Positions 16,302-24,057 of a DNA stretch of 55,578 nucleotides are shown piece after piece; position 1 is the first letter of the stretch, and every line of letters begins with the position of its first letter. The stretch spans positions 1-55,578 of the forward strand of contig NZ_CAKTTZ010000010.1 in assembly GCF_934617235.1 (NCBI RefSeq), read 5' to 3'. The notes under the pieces are model-generated. The model was not told the DNA's origin. It saw only the letters and a program-made list of their open reading frames with translations, and did not search any database. Source of the DNA: an uncultured Ellagibacter sp. (lineage in GTDB: Bacteria > Actinomycetota > Coriobacteriia > Coriobacteriales > Eggerthellaceae). Both the position numbers and the translations under genes were made by a program.

Positions 16302-17621
16302 CTAGTTGTTCGCAGCCCACTTCGCCTGAACAGTTGCCGCACGCGGCATCGCGAAGGCGATGAAGCAGGACACAATCATGGCGACGGCAACGATGACGAA
16401 CGCGTAGGCGGTCTGGCCAGTCGCGTCGATCACGATGCCGGCAACCCACGGACCGAGGTAGCGGCCGACGATGTTGATGGTGCCGATCATGCCGGTACCC
16501 GTTGCGCGGCACTCATCGTTGTAGTACTCGCCAGCGCCCGACATGATAACCGTGATGACGCCGGTGGATGCGCTGATGAGAGCAATGAAGAAGTAGCACG
16601 GAATCATATCCGGAGCCGGGGTGTTCAGCAGGTAGATCGCGTATCCTGCAGAAAGGACGCCCGTGCAGGCCACCATGATGCCGATGATGTTCTTGCGCTC
16701 ATAGCGGTCGGACAGGCTGCCTACGACAAGCTCAGTGATAATCGTGAGCACACCGCCGATGGTGAGGGAGAACGCAGCGGTTGCCAAGTCGAAGCCGTTG
16801 CCGGTCATCGACACGACGTAGTACTGCGTTGCGGCCATGTAGCCCAGCTGGTACACCGCGTAGAACAGACCGAAGTGCCAGGTGATGCCCATTCTCGCAA
16901 CTTGACGCAGCGGGGAGACCTTCTTCCCGGAAGCCACAGCCTTCTCCTCAAGCTTCGGAGCAGGAGCAGCCTGGGTGCCCTTCGGAGCGCCGTAGGGAGC
17001 AAGGCCCTTCTCCTCGGGACCCTCGCGGAACGTCAAAGCGACGAACACGGTGATAAGGGCGAAGTAAATGCCGAACGCCACATAAGCCATGTTCCAGCCG
17101 AGGCCGTTAATGACGAGCGGCGCGACAACGCCGAGGATGAGCGCTGCAAAGTTCGCACCAGGCGTGCACAGCGACATGCCGAAGCCGCGCTTGTTCGGCG
17201 CAAACCAGCGAGAGATGATCTTCGGGAGAATCGCCATCAGAAGGCCAGCGCAGCCGATGCCGCAGATGGACCACGTGACGATTGCGGCAGCAAGGCTCGT
17301 GCCGCCGAACAGGCCGAAGAGAATCGTGCCGACAGAGGACAGGGCGCACGCCAAGGTCATCGCCCAGCGCGTGCCGATCTTATCGCCCAACATACCCCAT
17401 ACCAGCGACAGGCCAGCGTAGAAAATCATGAACACCGAGGTAATCAGACCAACTTCGGCGTAGCCGACGCCCAGCGTCTGTCGCACGGAATCGAGTGCGA
17501 TGGACGGTAGGCGTTGCGCCGCCAAAACGATACCTGACAGCAAGAAGCCGCCCAGGCAAATCACGAATGCGTAGTGCAAACCTCCTGATTTCGCTTGCAA
17601 ATCTTGCTCGGTTTGAAGCAT
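16302..17621 (-). CDS. MFS transporter, oxalate/formate-antiporter-like
   Basis: This 439-residue major facilitator protein has about 12 transmembrane helices. The inter-helix signature GMLGDKIGTRWAM lies after helix 2 and a second-half equivalent GSLSDRYERKNII after helix 8. Residues about 205-245 form the usual hydrophilic central loop, rich in alanine, proline and lysine. The ATG at 17621 (ribosome site AAGGGG) is preferred over an in-frame GTG at 17627. It is the last gene of the minus-strand series containing the Fe-S subunit and bis-MGD enzyme genes, and may import that enzyme's substrate or export its product. The substrate is not determinable from sequence. Confidence 0.88.
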   Translation of the reverse strand: MLQTEQDLQAKSGGLHYAFVICLGGFLLSGIVLAAQRLPSIALDSVRQTLGVGYAEVGLITSVFMIFYAGLSLVWGMLGDKIGTRWAMTLACALSSVGTILFGLFGGTSLAAAIVTWSICGIGCAGLLMAILPKIISRWFAPNKRGFGMSLCTPGANFAALILGVVAPLVINGLGWNMAYVAFGIYFALITVFVALTFREGPEEKGLAPYGAPKGTQAAPAPKLEEKAVASGKKVSPLRQVARMGITWHFGLFYAVYQLGYMAATQYYVVSMTGNGFDLATAAFSLTIGGVLTIITELVVGSLSDRYERKNIIGIMVACTGVLSAGYAIYLLNTPAPDMIPCYFFIALISASTGVITVIMSGAGEYYNDECRATGTGMIGTINIVGRYLGPWVAGIVIDATGQTAYAFVIVAVAMIVSCFIAFAMPRAATVQAKWAANN

Positions 17622-17663
17622 AGTCACCCCTTTTTCTTTTGGGATCTTCTTAATCCCGCTCCT

Positions 17664-18104
17664 TTATCTGCACAGAAGAGCCTTGAGTAGACCCTTCCTA
17701 TGCTCAGCTTTCCGCCGGGAATTCCTCTTCTTGTTGGCAAGAGCTTCCTCGTTGAAAGCGCGCGCATTCTCTTCCCCAGCAACGATTTCGAGCTCGGCGC
17801 ATTCGCGAACACGAGCCTCATCCGCTAACAGAGAAGCGGCCTTTTTCTTGAGTTTGGCGGGAACGTAGATGTCCACGCCGTAGTTCTTGTCCCTCTGCAT
17901 GGGAATCCCCATTGCCATGATGGGGTGGTTCATCTTCATGGTTCCGCGGTCGATACCGTAGATGGGAATACGAGCCTCTCGAAACAGGTAAGCCATGCCG
18001 TCATATTCCCAGGTCATGGTAATGTTCTTAAGAAAGCTCCACGTTATCGTCTTGAACTCTTCGATATCGGTGAGCGTAGTCCATCCACGTTGCCTCTTAG
18101 CCAT
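17664..18104 (-). CDS. Unknown protein in the molybdoenzyme locus
   Basis: I do not recognise this 146-residue soluble protein. The first two thirds look folded, with aromatic-rich segments (EFKTITWSFLKNITMTWEYD) and YLFREARIPIYGIDRG; the last 45 residues are lysine/arginine-rich and helical. The ATG at 18104 follows GAGGGGGACGGC; an ATG at 18122 is less well placed. It lies between the Fe-S subunit and the MFS transporter on the same strand. The segment KNYGVDIYVPAKLKKKAASLLADE resembles the small signal-transducing or DUF2007-like folds that bind peptides, but this is only an impression. Confidence 0.65.
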   Translation of the reverse strand: MAKRQRGWTTLTDIEEFKTITWSFLKNITMTWEYDGMAYLFREARIPIYGIDRGTMKMNHPIMAMGIPMQRDKNYGVDIYVPAKLKKKAASLLADEARVRECAELEIVAGEENARAFNEEALANKKRNSRRKAEHRKGLLKALLCR

Positions 18105-18144
18105 GCCGTCCCCCTCTTTCACAGCACTAGCGCGGTAATGAATC

Positions 18145-18179
18145 GGTTGCGCCCCACGCGTCTCGAATGGGGCGCAACC
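18145..18179 (-). terminator. Strong 12-bp hairpin between Fe-S subunit and unknown gene
   Basis: GGTTGCGCCCCA (18145-18156) pairs perfectly with TGGGGCGCAACC (18168-18179) around an 11-nt loop. It lies about 57 bp beyond the Fe-S subunit stop codon. The minus-strand continuation is only moderately T-rich (GATTCATTA), so it may be a partial terminator or a 3'-end stabiliser separating expression of the enzyme from the downstream genes. Confidence 0.6.
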
Positions 18180-18235
18180 TCAGTGACGAGGCGCGAGCGG
18201 ACGAAGCACCCGCCCGCGCCACACGAGCAATGTCT

Positions 18236-18571
18236 TTAGATCATGAAGATGGCGGTCTTGTCGCCGAGCTCCTCGGCTCGCTTCGCCATTTCCTCAGGCG
18301 TGCCGTACTCCATGCAGAACGACTGGCAGTGCTTGACGCACGCCGGCTTCTCCCCTGCCTCGACGCGCTCGGCGCACTGATCGCAGAGCTTCGTGGGAAC
18401 GGGAACATAGTCCCAGTTCCAGTCGCCGGGATGGGCCTCAAACGGCTGGATCTCGGTCAGCTTGATGCCCCACTTGCCCAAGCCGCACTGAAGGTGGTTG
18501 CGGCAAGCGATTTCGCAGCTGTGGCAGCCGGAGCAGTACTTGTAGTTGATAAGAAGTGCCTTCTTGCTCAT
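18236..18571 (-). CDS. Two-cluster Fe-S electron-transfer subunit (DmsB-like, short)
   Basis: This 111-residue protein should carry electrons to the adjacent bis-MGD enzyme. It has a C-x2-C-x2-C-x3-C group at C13, C16, C19 and C23, and a second group at C63, C66, C78 and C82 (C-x2-C-x11-C-x3-C), enough for two [4Fe-4S] clusters. Standard DmsB/NrfC subunits have four clusters and about 190-210 residues, so this is a reduced form. No signal peptide or membrane helix is seen, so it acts in the cytoplasm. The ATG at 18571 follows AGAGGAGAAGAAA and is 30 bp past the catalytic gene. No membrane anchor subunit is present in the locus. Confidence 0.88.
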   Translation of the reverse strand: MSKKALLINYKYCSGCHSCEIACRNHLQCGLGKWGIKLTEIQPFEAHPGDWNWDYVPVPTKLCDQCAERVEAGEKPACVKHCQSFCMEYGTPEEMAKRAEELGDKTAIFMI

Positions 18572-18601
18572 TTTCTTCTCCTCTCTTTTCTCGGCTACCG
18601 A

Positions 18602-20875
18602 CTAGTCGTCCAGGCCGGTGACGCGGCGGATATTGCACATGTTCGACTTGTAGGGGCTGCCCTTGTACATGCGCCCGCAGCTGTCGTTGGGAAGCAGCGT
18701 GTTGATGTTCGACTTGAACGCGCCAAAGTAGTTCGGAGCCTCGCCGTCCTGCTCGGGGAACCACCATGCATGCGTCGCGTGCACCATGCCAGGCTTAATA
18801 ACCGGGGAAACCTTCACCTTGAGACGTGCCTTGCCGGTGTCGTTGAACACCTCGGCCCAGTCGCCCTCGGAGATGCCGTATTCCTTGGCGGTCTCGGGGT
18901 TCACGGTCAGCACCGGCCACGGATCGATCTCACGCATGCCCTTGACCTGGCGCCATTCGGAGTGGAACTGCGTCCACTTACGACCGCCGGTCGTGAGGAT
19001 GATCGGGTACTTCTCGGCCATCTCGGGGTTGGATTCCTTGCTGAAGGGAACGGGCTCGATCATCGGCAGCGGTTCCTCGCCCCAGGACTCGAGCTGCAGA
19101 GAGTACAGCTCGATCATGCCGGTGACGGTGTTGAAGCCGGGCTGGCCATCGCTGCGCAGCTCGCCGGTTTCGTACTTACGGTAGTTCCAACCGTTGAAGG
19201 AGAGGATGCCCTTGTGACGCAACTCGTCGAACGTCATACCCGTCGGCTCGATCTGGTTGTCCATGAAGTCTTCGATCGTTTCGTACTCGGCCCAAGCTTC
19301 GGGGTTCAGACGCTTGCCGAGCTCAAAGGTGACCTCCAGGTCGGACTTGGTCTCACCGTAGTCGATAGCCTTCACCTCGGCGCCGAGGTAAGGGGTGTGG
19401 CGGCCGTAGTGGATCTGGACGACGCCGTCATGCTCGACGAACGTGGAAACGGGGAGGAACAGGTCGCACAGGGCCATCGCCGTCGGCGTCATGAAGAGGT
19501 CCTGCACCACGTTGAAGTCCATCTTCTGGCAGGCGTTGATCCAGCGCTGCGGCTCTGCGGGCATGCACACGAGAGCGTTGCAGCTGTTGAACCAGATCAT
19601 GCGCACCGTACGCTGATCATCGGGGAGCTCGAGCTCGGGCAAGATGGCATCGGACTGGACGTTGGAAAGCGCGTTGCGCTCGATCGGCTCGCGGTCGTTG
19701 CCGATACGGCTCTGCTTCTCCTTTTCCGCAACCCACTTGATCTGCTCGTAGCGCCACGCACCCGTGAAGGACGCCTTGGGGCCGAGCACGTTGCCGCCGG
19801 GAACGTCGACGTTGCCCGTGATGGCGATGAGGCTCAAAACAGCCTGGATGTCGGAAAGCGCGTCGGTCTGCATCTCCATGGCAACGCCCATGAAGATGGA
19901 GCAGTTGCGGCCGGTGCCGTCGGCGGTGGCGTATGCACGGGCGACCGTGCGCATCTGCTCGGTCGGAACCTGCGTCAGCTTCTCGATCTCCTCGTAGGAG
20001 TACTGGTTGATTCGCTCGACGAGCCAATCGAAGCCGTACACCCACTTCCCGACGAATTCCTTGTCGTAGATGTCCTCATCGACGATGACCTTCAGCATGC
20101 CGATAGCGAGCGCCGCGTCAGTGCCCGGGCGAAGCTGCAGCACATGCTCGGCGCGAGAGCCCATCCAGGTGATCTGGGGGTCGACGACGATGAGCTTCGT
20201 GCCCATCTTCATCATGTCGATGATCTGGTGGCCGAAATAGCCCGCCGGATTGGAGACGAGCGGGTTCGAACCCCAAACGATCATGTACTCGGGGCGCTCG
20301 AAGCGCGGATCGTTGTACTTGTCGTCGAAGAACATGCCGCTGTCGACCTCGGGATAGCCAGAGCCGAAGATGTTCGCCGCCATCATGCAGCGAGGGCCGT
20401 AGCAGGAGTCGCCGGAAATCGGCGCCGCGACGTTAGCCGAGCGGAAGTCGGCGAACGAGATGACCGGGTAGAACATCGTTGCCTCGCGGCCGGTGCCACC
20501 AAGGGTCAGGACGGCGTTCGGCGTTCCCGTCTTCTCGACGACCTTGTTGTAGTTCTCCTCAATGAGGTCGTACGCCTCATCCCAGGTGATGCGCTCCCAC
20601 GCGTTCTTGCCGCGATCCTTCGGGTCGCGCTTCATCGGGTAGATGATGCGCTCGGGATGATACTCGAACTCAGTCATGTTCAGGCATTTGATGCACAAAC
20701 GCCCCTGCGTGATGGGATTGCTCTCGTCGCCTTCGATGTCGACGAACTTGCCGTCCTTGATGTGGAGGATAGCACCGCACGCTGCACCATGGCAGCCAGG
20801 TGCCGACCACACATTCGTGCGAACGTAGTAGTCGTCATCAGTGCCGACTCGATATTCCCCTTCTGGAATCTGCAT
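18602..20875 (-). CDS. Cytoplasmic bis-MGD molybdopterin oxidoreductase, catalytic subunit
   Basis: This 757-residue DMSO-reductase-family enzyme should hold a molybdenum bis-guanine dinucleotide cofactor. Visible family landmarks are the N-terminal cluster region (C28, C33, C61, C64), the pterin-binding segments MIVWGSNPLVSNPAG and LIVVDPQITWMGSRAEHVLQLR, the region GGNVLG in the middle and the C-terminal beta-domain starting near LTTGGRKWTQFHSEWR. The ATG at 20875 (GAGAGGGGAATGG) gives no Tat signal, so the enzyme is cytoplasmic, unlike DmsA. The cluster ligands are oddly spaced: C-x4-C-x27-C-x2-C instead of C-x2/3-C-x3-C-x27-C. Together with a short Fe-S partner, MFS transporters and a nearby regulator, it resembles the gut Eggerthellaceae reductase/catechol-dehydroxylase groups; the substrate is unknown. 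Confidence 0.88.
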   Translation of the reverse strand: MQIPEGEYRVGTDDDYYVRTNVWSAPGCHGAACGAILHIKDGKFVDIEGDESNPITQGRLCIKCLNMTEFEYHPERIIYPMKRDPKDRGKNAWERITWDEAYDLIEENYNKVVEKTGTPNAVLTLGGTGREATMFYPVISFADFRSANVAAPISGDSCYGPRCMMAANIFGSGYPEVDSGMFFDDKYNDPRFERPEYMIVWGSNPLVSNPAGYFGHQIIDMMKMGTKLIVVDPQITWMGSRAEHVLQLRPGTDAALAIGMLKVIVDEDIYDKEFVGKWVYGFDWLVERINQYSYEEIEKLTQVPTEQMRTVARAYATADGTGRNCSIFMGVAMEMQTDALSDIQAVLSLIAITGNVDVPGGNVLGPKASFTGAWRYEQIKWVAEKEKQSRIGNDREPIERNALSNVQSDAILPELELPDDQRTVRMIWFNSCNALVCMPAEPQRWINACQKMDFNVVQDLFMTPTAMALCDLFLPVSTFVEHDGVVQIHYGRHTPYLGAEVKAIDYGETKSDLEVTFELGKRLNPEAWAEYETIEDFMDNQIEPTGMTFDELRHKGILSFNGWNYRKYETGELRSDGQPGFNTVTGMIELYSLQLESWGEEPLPMIEPVPFSKESNPEMAEKYPIILTTGGRKWTQFHSEWRQVKGMREIDPWPVLTVNPETAKEYGISEGDWAEVFNDTGKARLKVKVSPVIKPGMVHATHAWWFPEQDGEAPNYFGAFKSNINTLLPNDSCGRMYKGSPYKSNMCNIRRVTGLDD

Positions 20876-20970
20876 TCCATTCCCCTCTCTCTTCGTCTTG
20901 GAGTGGTTTCTGCAGATGCCATTATGGGAAGCGGCGACGTCATGGGCTAAGCGATGAAAATGCGCCCTCG

Positions 20971-21002
20971 AAAGAAAAAACGACGCCACTTGACGTCGTT
21001 TT
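20971..21002 (-). terminator. Terminator after the LysR regulator gene
   Basis: AAAACGACG (20977-20985) pairs with CGTCGTTTT (20994-21002). On the minus strand the stem is followed by a T-rich stretch (TTTTTTCTTTC). It lies about 170 bp beyond the LysR stop codon and 100 bp before the bis-MGD gene start, insulating the two. The remaining 20876-21173 sequence holds no gene; the bis-MGD promoter should lie between 20876 and 20970, where CATAAT near 20914 on the minus strand is a possible -10. Confidence 0.72.
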
Positions 21003-21173
21003 GATTATTCTTCAGGCGGGATTAATGACGAAACGGAATGAACCCTCGTCAAGCGCCCATTCCGTTTCCTCTCGGTTGAGGCCGGGGTCGTGCACCGCCG
21101 CCCTCGCCGACCGTCGGGCTCAGAGCCGACGCCTTAGATTGCTGGGCCGAATACAGCGAACCCTAGCAGGTCC

Positions 21174-22088
21174 TTAGCGGTTCTCATCGTCGGCAAGGAA
21201 CGCGCGGAACTGGGAGAGCGCCTCGTTGGTCTCAACGTTGCGAACCGCCACGCAACAACGAACAGCAAACGTCTTGTCGTCGAAATGGCGCAGCACCATG
21301 TCATCGCGCAAACGGATGCGCTCGTCATTGCGCAGTTCCGGCGTGAAGACATAGACGCATTCCGCCGGCGCATCGAAGAAAAACGACGCTTGCGACGTGG
21401 GGTTGAAGCGATAGAACCGCGGCTTGAACCCCCTTTGCGCGCACATCTTCGTTATCGCAGGTGCCAGGGGATGGGCAAGCTCCATGCTGCACATGATGGG
21501 CACGCCTTTGAGGTCTTCGGGGAGCAGCTGCTCCTTCCGCGCAAGCGGATGCTCCTTCTTGCACCACAGTACAAGCGGCTCCTCCATCAGGCTGAACTCG
21601 GTAGTTCCCTGAGGCGCCTCGCCTTCCAGTCCGACTGGATGATAGCCGATGGCGACATCGACCAAGCCTTCAGAGAGCGACTCACCGGGAGTCTTATACG
21701 CCTCGTTTCTCAAAGTGAAATGGAAGGGAACCGAGCACTCCTTCGAAAACGCATGCATGATGCGCTCAAGCTCGCGCATAGCGCCCGAAAAGATGAAGGG
21801 GTCCCAAACAATGATCTCGTAGTCGGTCTTCTCCGCAATCTGACGACTTTCCTCAACGGTCTTGTTAAGCCGTTCCATCACGTCGACGATGCCGTTGTAG
21901 AAGCGCACGCCCGCAGGCGTCAGGCGGCCCTTGTCGTGCCGATTGATCAGGCTTATCCCCAGTTCAGCCTCAAGTGCAATGAGATGCTTGCTCAACGTGG
22001 ATTGGGAGATGTGCATCTCCTTCGCCGCCGCCTCGATCGTCTTGCTCTCCGCCCAGACGATGAACTCCTGGAGCATGTCTGTTCTCAC
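21174..22088 (-). CDS. LysR-family transcriptional regulator
   Basis: The 304-residue regulator has a winged-helix domain at the N-terminus: MLQEFIVWAESKTIEAAAKE leading to HISQSTLSKHLIALEAELG, the canonical LysR recognition helix. A substrate-binding-protein-like effector domain follows from about residue 85. The GTG at 22088 has an excellent ribosome site (AAGGGGG, 6 nt away) and gives the usual short N-terminus; an upstream ATG at 22136 would add unrelated residues. It sits directly upstream of, and in the same direction as, the bis-MGD operon, so it probably controls that operon in response to an inducer; LysR regulators are more often divergent from their targets. Confidence 0.9.
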   Translation of the reverse strand: MRTDMLQEFIVWAESKTIEAAAKEMHISQSTLSKHLIALEAELGISLINRHDKGRLTPAGVRFYNGIVDVMERLNKTVEESRQIAEKTDYEIIVWDPFIFSGAMRELERIMHAFSKECSVPFHFTLRNEAYKTPGESLSEGLVDVAIGYHPVGLEGEAPQGTTEFSLMEEPLVLWCKKEHPLARKEQLLPEDLKGVPIMCSMELAHPLAPAITKMCAQRGFKPRFYRFNPTSQASFFFDAPAECVYVFTPELRNDERIRLRDDMVLRHFDDKTFAVRCCVAVRNVETNEALSQFRAFLADDENR

Positions 22089-22162
22089 GCAATCCCCCTT
22101 GCTTACCTCGCGATACGCCAAATGGCTCAAGCGCACCCGTCAATCCCCTCTGCAGCTCCGTA

Positions 22163-22192
22163 TATATAGAGCATTGGCAGGGAGCAGAACAA
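22163..22192 (-). promoter_or_regulatory. Candidate promoter of the LysR gene
   Basis: On the minus strand, TTGTTC (22187-22192) and TATATA (22163-22168) are separated by 18 bp, a plausible sigma-70-type pair ending about 75 bp upstream of the GTG start. The -10 is good and the -35 moderate. Confidence 0.5.
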
Positions 22193-22305
22193 TAGCAATC
22201 CGAAACGGAACACCATCATTCCATCAACCTATAAGGTTTTTTCTTTTGAACTGCCTCTGGCAACCGCCTCCCGACCCTTGTTGCGAGGCTGGTTTGCGTG
22301 GCGTA

Positions 22306-22524
22306 TCAGGGCATGCTCGCGCCAGCCGCCCGTATAATGGAGACGGCTTCTGCGAAGTATCCGACGTGCCTCGCTAAGCCTCCTTCGTCCTCGGCTCGTA
22401 GCAGGGTACCCGAACACCTGTCATCACCAGATGGACAAGCGCCTTTATCGAAACCGATTATCTCTATCTCAAATAAAATCATAGAGATGGACGGCCATTC
22501 AATGGAAAAGGTGCGCCTGAACAC
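22306..22524 (-). CDS. Uncertain 72-codon frame in a 570-bp gap
   Basis: The gap 22193-22767 between the LysR gene and the second MFS gene has no recognisable gene. This minus-strand frame, ending in the charged stretch LRAEDEGGLARHVGYFAEAV, is the only one with protein-like composition, but it has no clear ribosome site, no recognised family and opens with GTG. It may be a decayed remnant. The gap also contains an inverted repeat, ATCTCTAT (22460-22467) with ATAGAGAT (22481-22488), in a locally AT-rich patch. The composition here is less GC-rich than the flanks. Confidence 0.2.
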   Translation of the reverse strand: MFRRTFSIEWPSISMILFEIEIIGFDKGACPSGDDRCSGTLLRAEDEGGLARHVGYFAEAVSIIRAAGASMP

Positions 22525-22767
22525 GACATTTCAATTCTTAACTGCGCGCCCAGCATCCGGCAGCTGGTCTTTTGAGAATGCTAAGGCAAGAGCCTGCCAG
22601 CCATCTGCGGGCATATGGGAAAGCTGTGCGACGTAATGTTTTGTTGGAGCTTGCGAGGCTGAGCGTTACCTGGCCTCCCGCAGCAACTATTTCCGCCTGA
22701 GGTCGTACAGGACTGGCTTTGCCAAGGTGATAGGCTCTTGGTTTCCAACCGCTTGTTCTCCCATAAG

Positions 22768-23946
22768 TTAACCTCGAGTCCTTGCCAAAAAGAAGACGGG
22801 AACTGCGGCAAGCGCGTAGCAAACAGAGATTAAAGTCATCTCTGTGGTGTAGTTACCCGCTGAGAGATAAGCGATTGCTATGGGAAGCGCGTAGCAGGCA
22901 AGAAGGCTGAGCTCTGCGATGATACCTCCGGCGCTGCCGGCATGGCGGCTGCCAATCTCCGGGAGGGAGACAGGCATCGCCTGCATGACGGGTCCCATCA
23001 TTGCAGTTACCAAGCCATTAAGCATAAGCAAAGGCCACAGAGCTGCAGAGGAGGTGGGAACCCAGGAGGCGTACATAATGGCCGCCCCTGCAGCGCAGAT
23101 ACCGATTAGATAGGCTTTCTGGCTCTTGAACTTGGAGCAAAGAAACGGCGCAAGCAGGCAGCCGAATATGCTGGCCACGGTCAGCATGGCGGCCATACTT
23201 CCAGAAGCCTCCATGCTCAGGCCCTTTTCAAGTTCGAGCGCTTGGGGCAGCATGCCGGCAAAGGCGGTTGTAGCCGCAAGGGAGAAGGAAATCGCCATGG
23301 CCAGCAGCCAGACGTTCTTTGATCCAGCGGCAACCTTGAAAGAAGATGCATCTTCAATATCGGCAGGAATATCCGCGCTGCATGCGACGTTCTTATCAAA
23401 GACCGACCACGATACCGTGCATGCAAGCAGCGCGACAGCAGAGACGATATAGCCGTCATGCGCAGAGGGGATAAGGGCGCTTGAAGCTTGGGCGGCTGCG
23501 ATGCCCAAGCATGAGACGGCATAAAATACGCCGACCGCAAACCCCGTCTTCTCCCCAAACCAAAGACCCAAGGTCTTCGCGTTGTTGGCAACCAGGGCAG
23601 ACATACCAACGCCCATCAAAAACATAGCTACGAGCTGCCAAGAGTAGGATTCTGTTGTGACGACCCTGAGGAAGGCACCTGCAGTCGAGACGCAGAATGC
23701 GCTCGCAACGACGACCTTGGGTCCAAAACGATCTCCCAGAACACCAAAGGGAATGCTAAAGAAGACGGCAGCGAGCATGGGCGCGAGGAACAACATAGAG
23801 AAACCGACGGCGTCGATGCCGAGTATAGGCATTACCTGCGTAGCGTACGCGGAAACTTGGTATTGAGTGAAGTTGCCCAAAAAGCACAGGCAGCAGCTTA
23901 GTGCGAGCACCACCCATTTGTAGCGGCTGGTAGAACGGGCATCCAA
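22768..23946 (-). CDS. MFS transporter (tandem paralogue A)
   Basis: This 392-residue major facilitator protein has 12 predicted membrane helices. The loop signature GVLGDRFGPKVVV follows helix 2. It shares landmarks with the next gene upstream: NFTQYQVSAY against NFMQYQISAW in helix 1, and GSRHAGSAGG against GTKYAGSAGG in helix 10, so the two arose by duplication. The frame opens with TTG at 23946, supported by TAGGAG eight bases away. It is the last gene of a minus-strand series with the second transporter and the carboxylesterase. Substrate unknown; a role in exchange of the esterase substrate or product is an inference. Confidence 0.87.
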   Translation of the reverse strand: MDARSTSRYKWVVLALSCCLCFLGNFTQYQVSAYATQVMPILGIDAVGFSMLFLAPMLAAVFFSIPFGVLGDRFGPKVVVASAFCVSTAGAFLRVVTTESYSWQLVAMFLMGVGMSALVANNAKTLGLWFGEKTGFAVGVFYAVSCLGIAAAQASSALIPSAHDGYIVSAVALLACTVSWSVFDKNVACSADIPADIEDASSFKVAAGSKNVWLLAMAISFSLAATTAFAGMLPQALELEKGLSMEASGSMAAMLTVASIFGCLLAPFLCSKFKSQKAYLIGICAAGAAIMYASWVPTSSAALWPLLMLNGLVTAMMGPVMQAMPVSLPEIGSRHAGSAGGIIAELSLLACYALPIAIAYLSAGNYTTEMTLISVCYALAAVPVFFLARTRG

Positions 23947-24057
23947 TCGTCGGCTCCTATCGCCAGAGAGGGAAATTCCCTCGAAAACAGTTTGCGCGAG
24001 CGGGCCAGGGGCGCCCCAGACACTCGCCGCCCCTAGCCCTCATTGAGCAGTCAGCAG

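Noticed and set aside
18167..20950. A very long plus-strand open frame (over 900 codons) opposite the bis-MGD gene
   Set aside because: It is antisense to a gene with clear family motifs; long antisense frames are expected in GC-rich DNA. Its translation has no recognisable domain.
22200..22300. Possible tRNA-like sequence in the island gap
   Set aside because: GC-rich arms near 22250-22300 do not form a cloverleaf with a TTC loop; no tRNA could be built.
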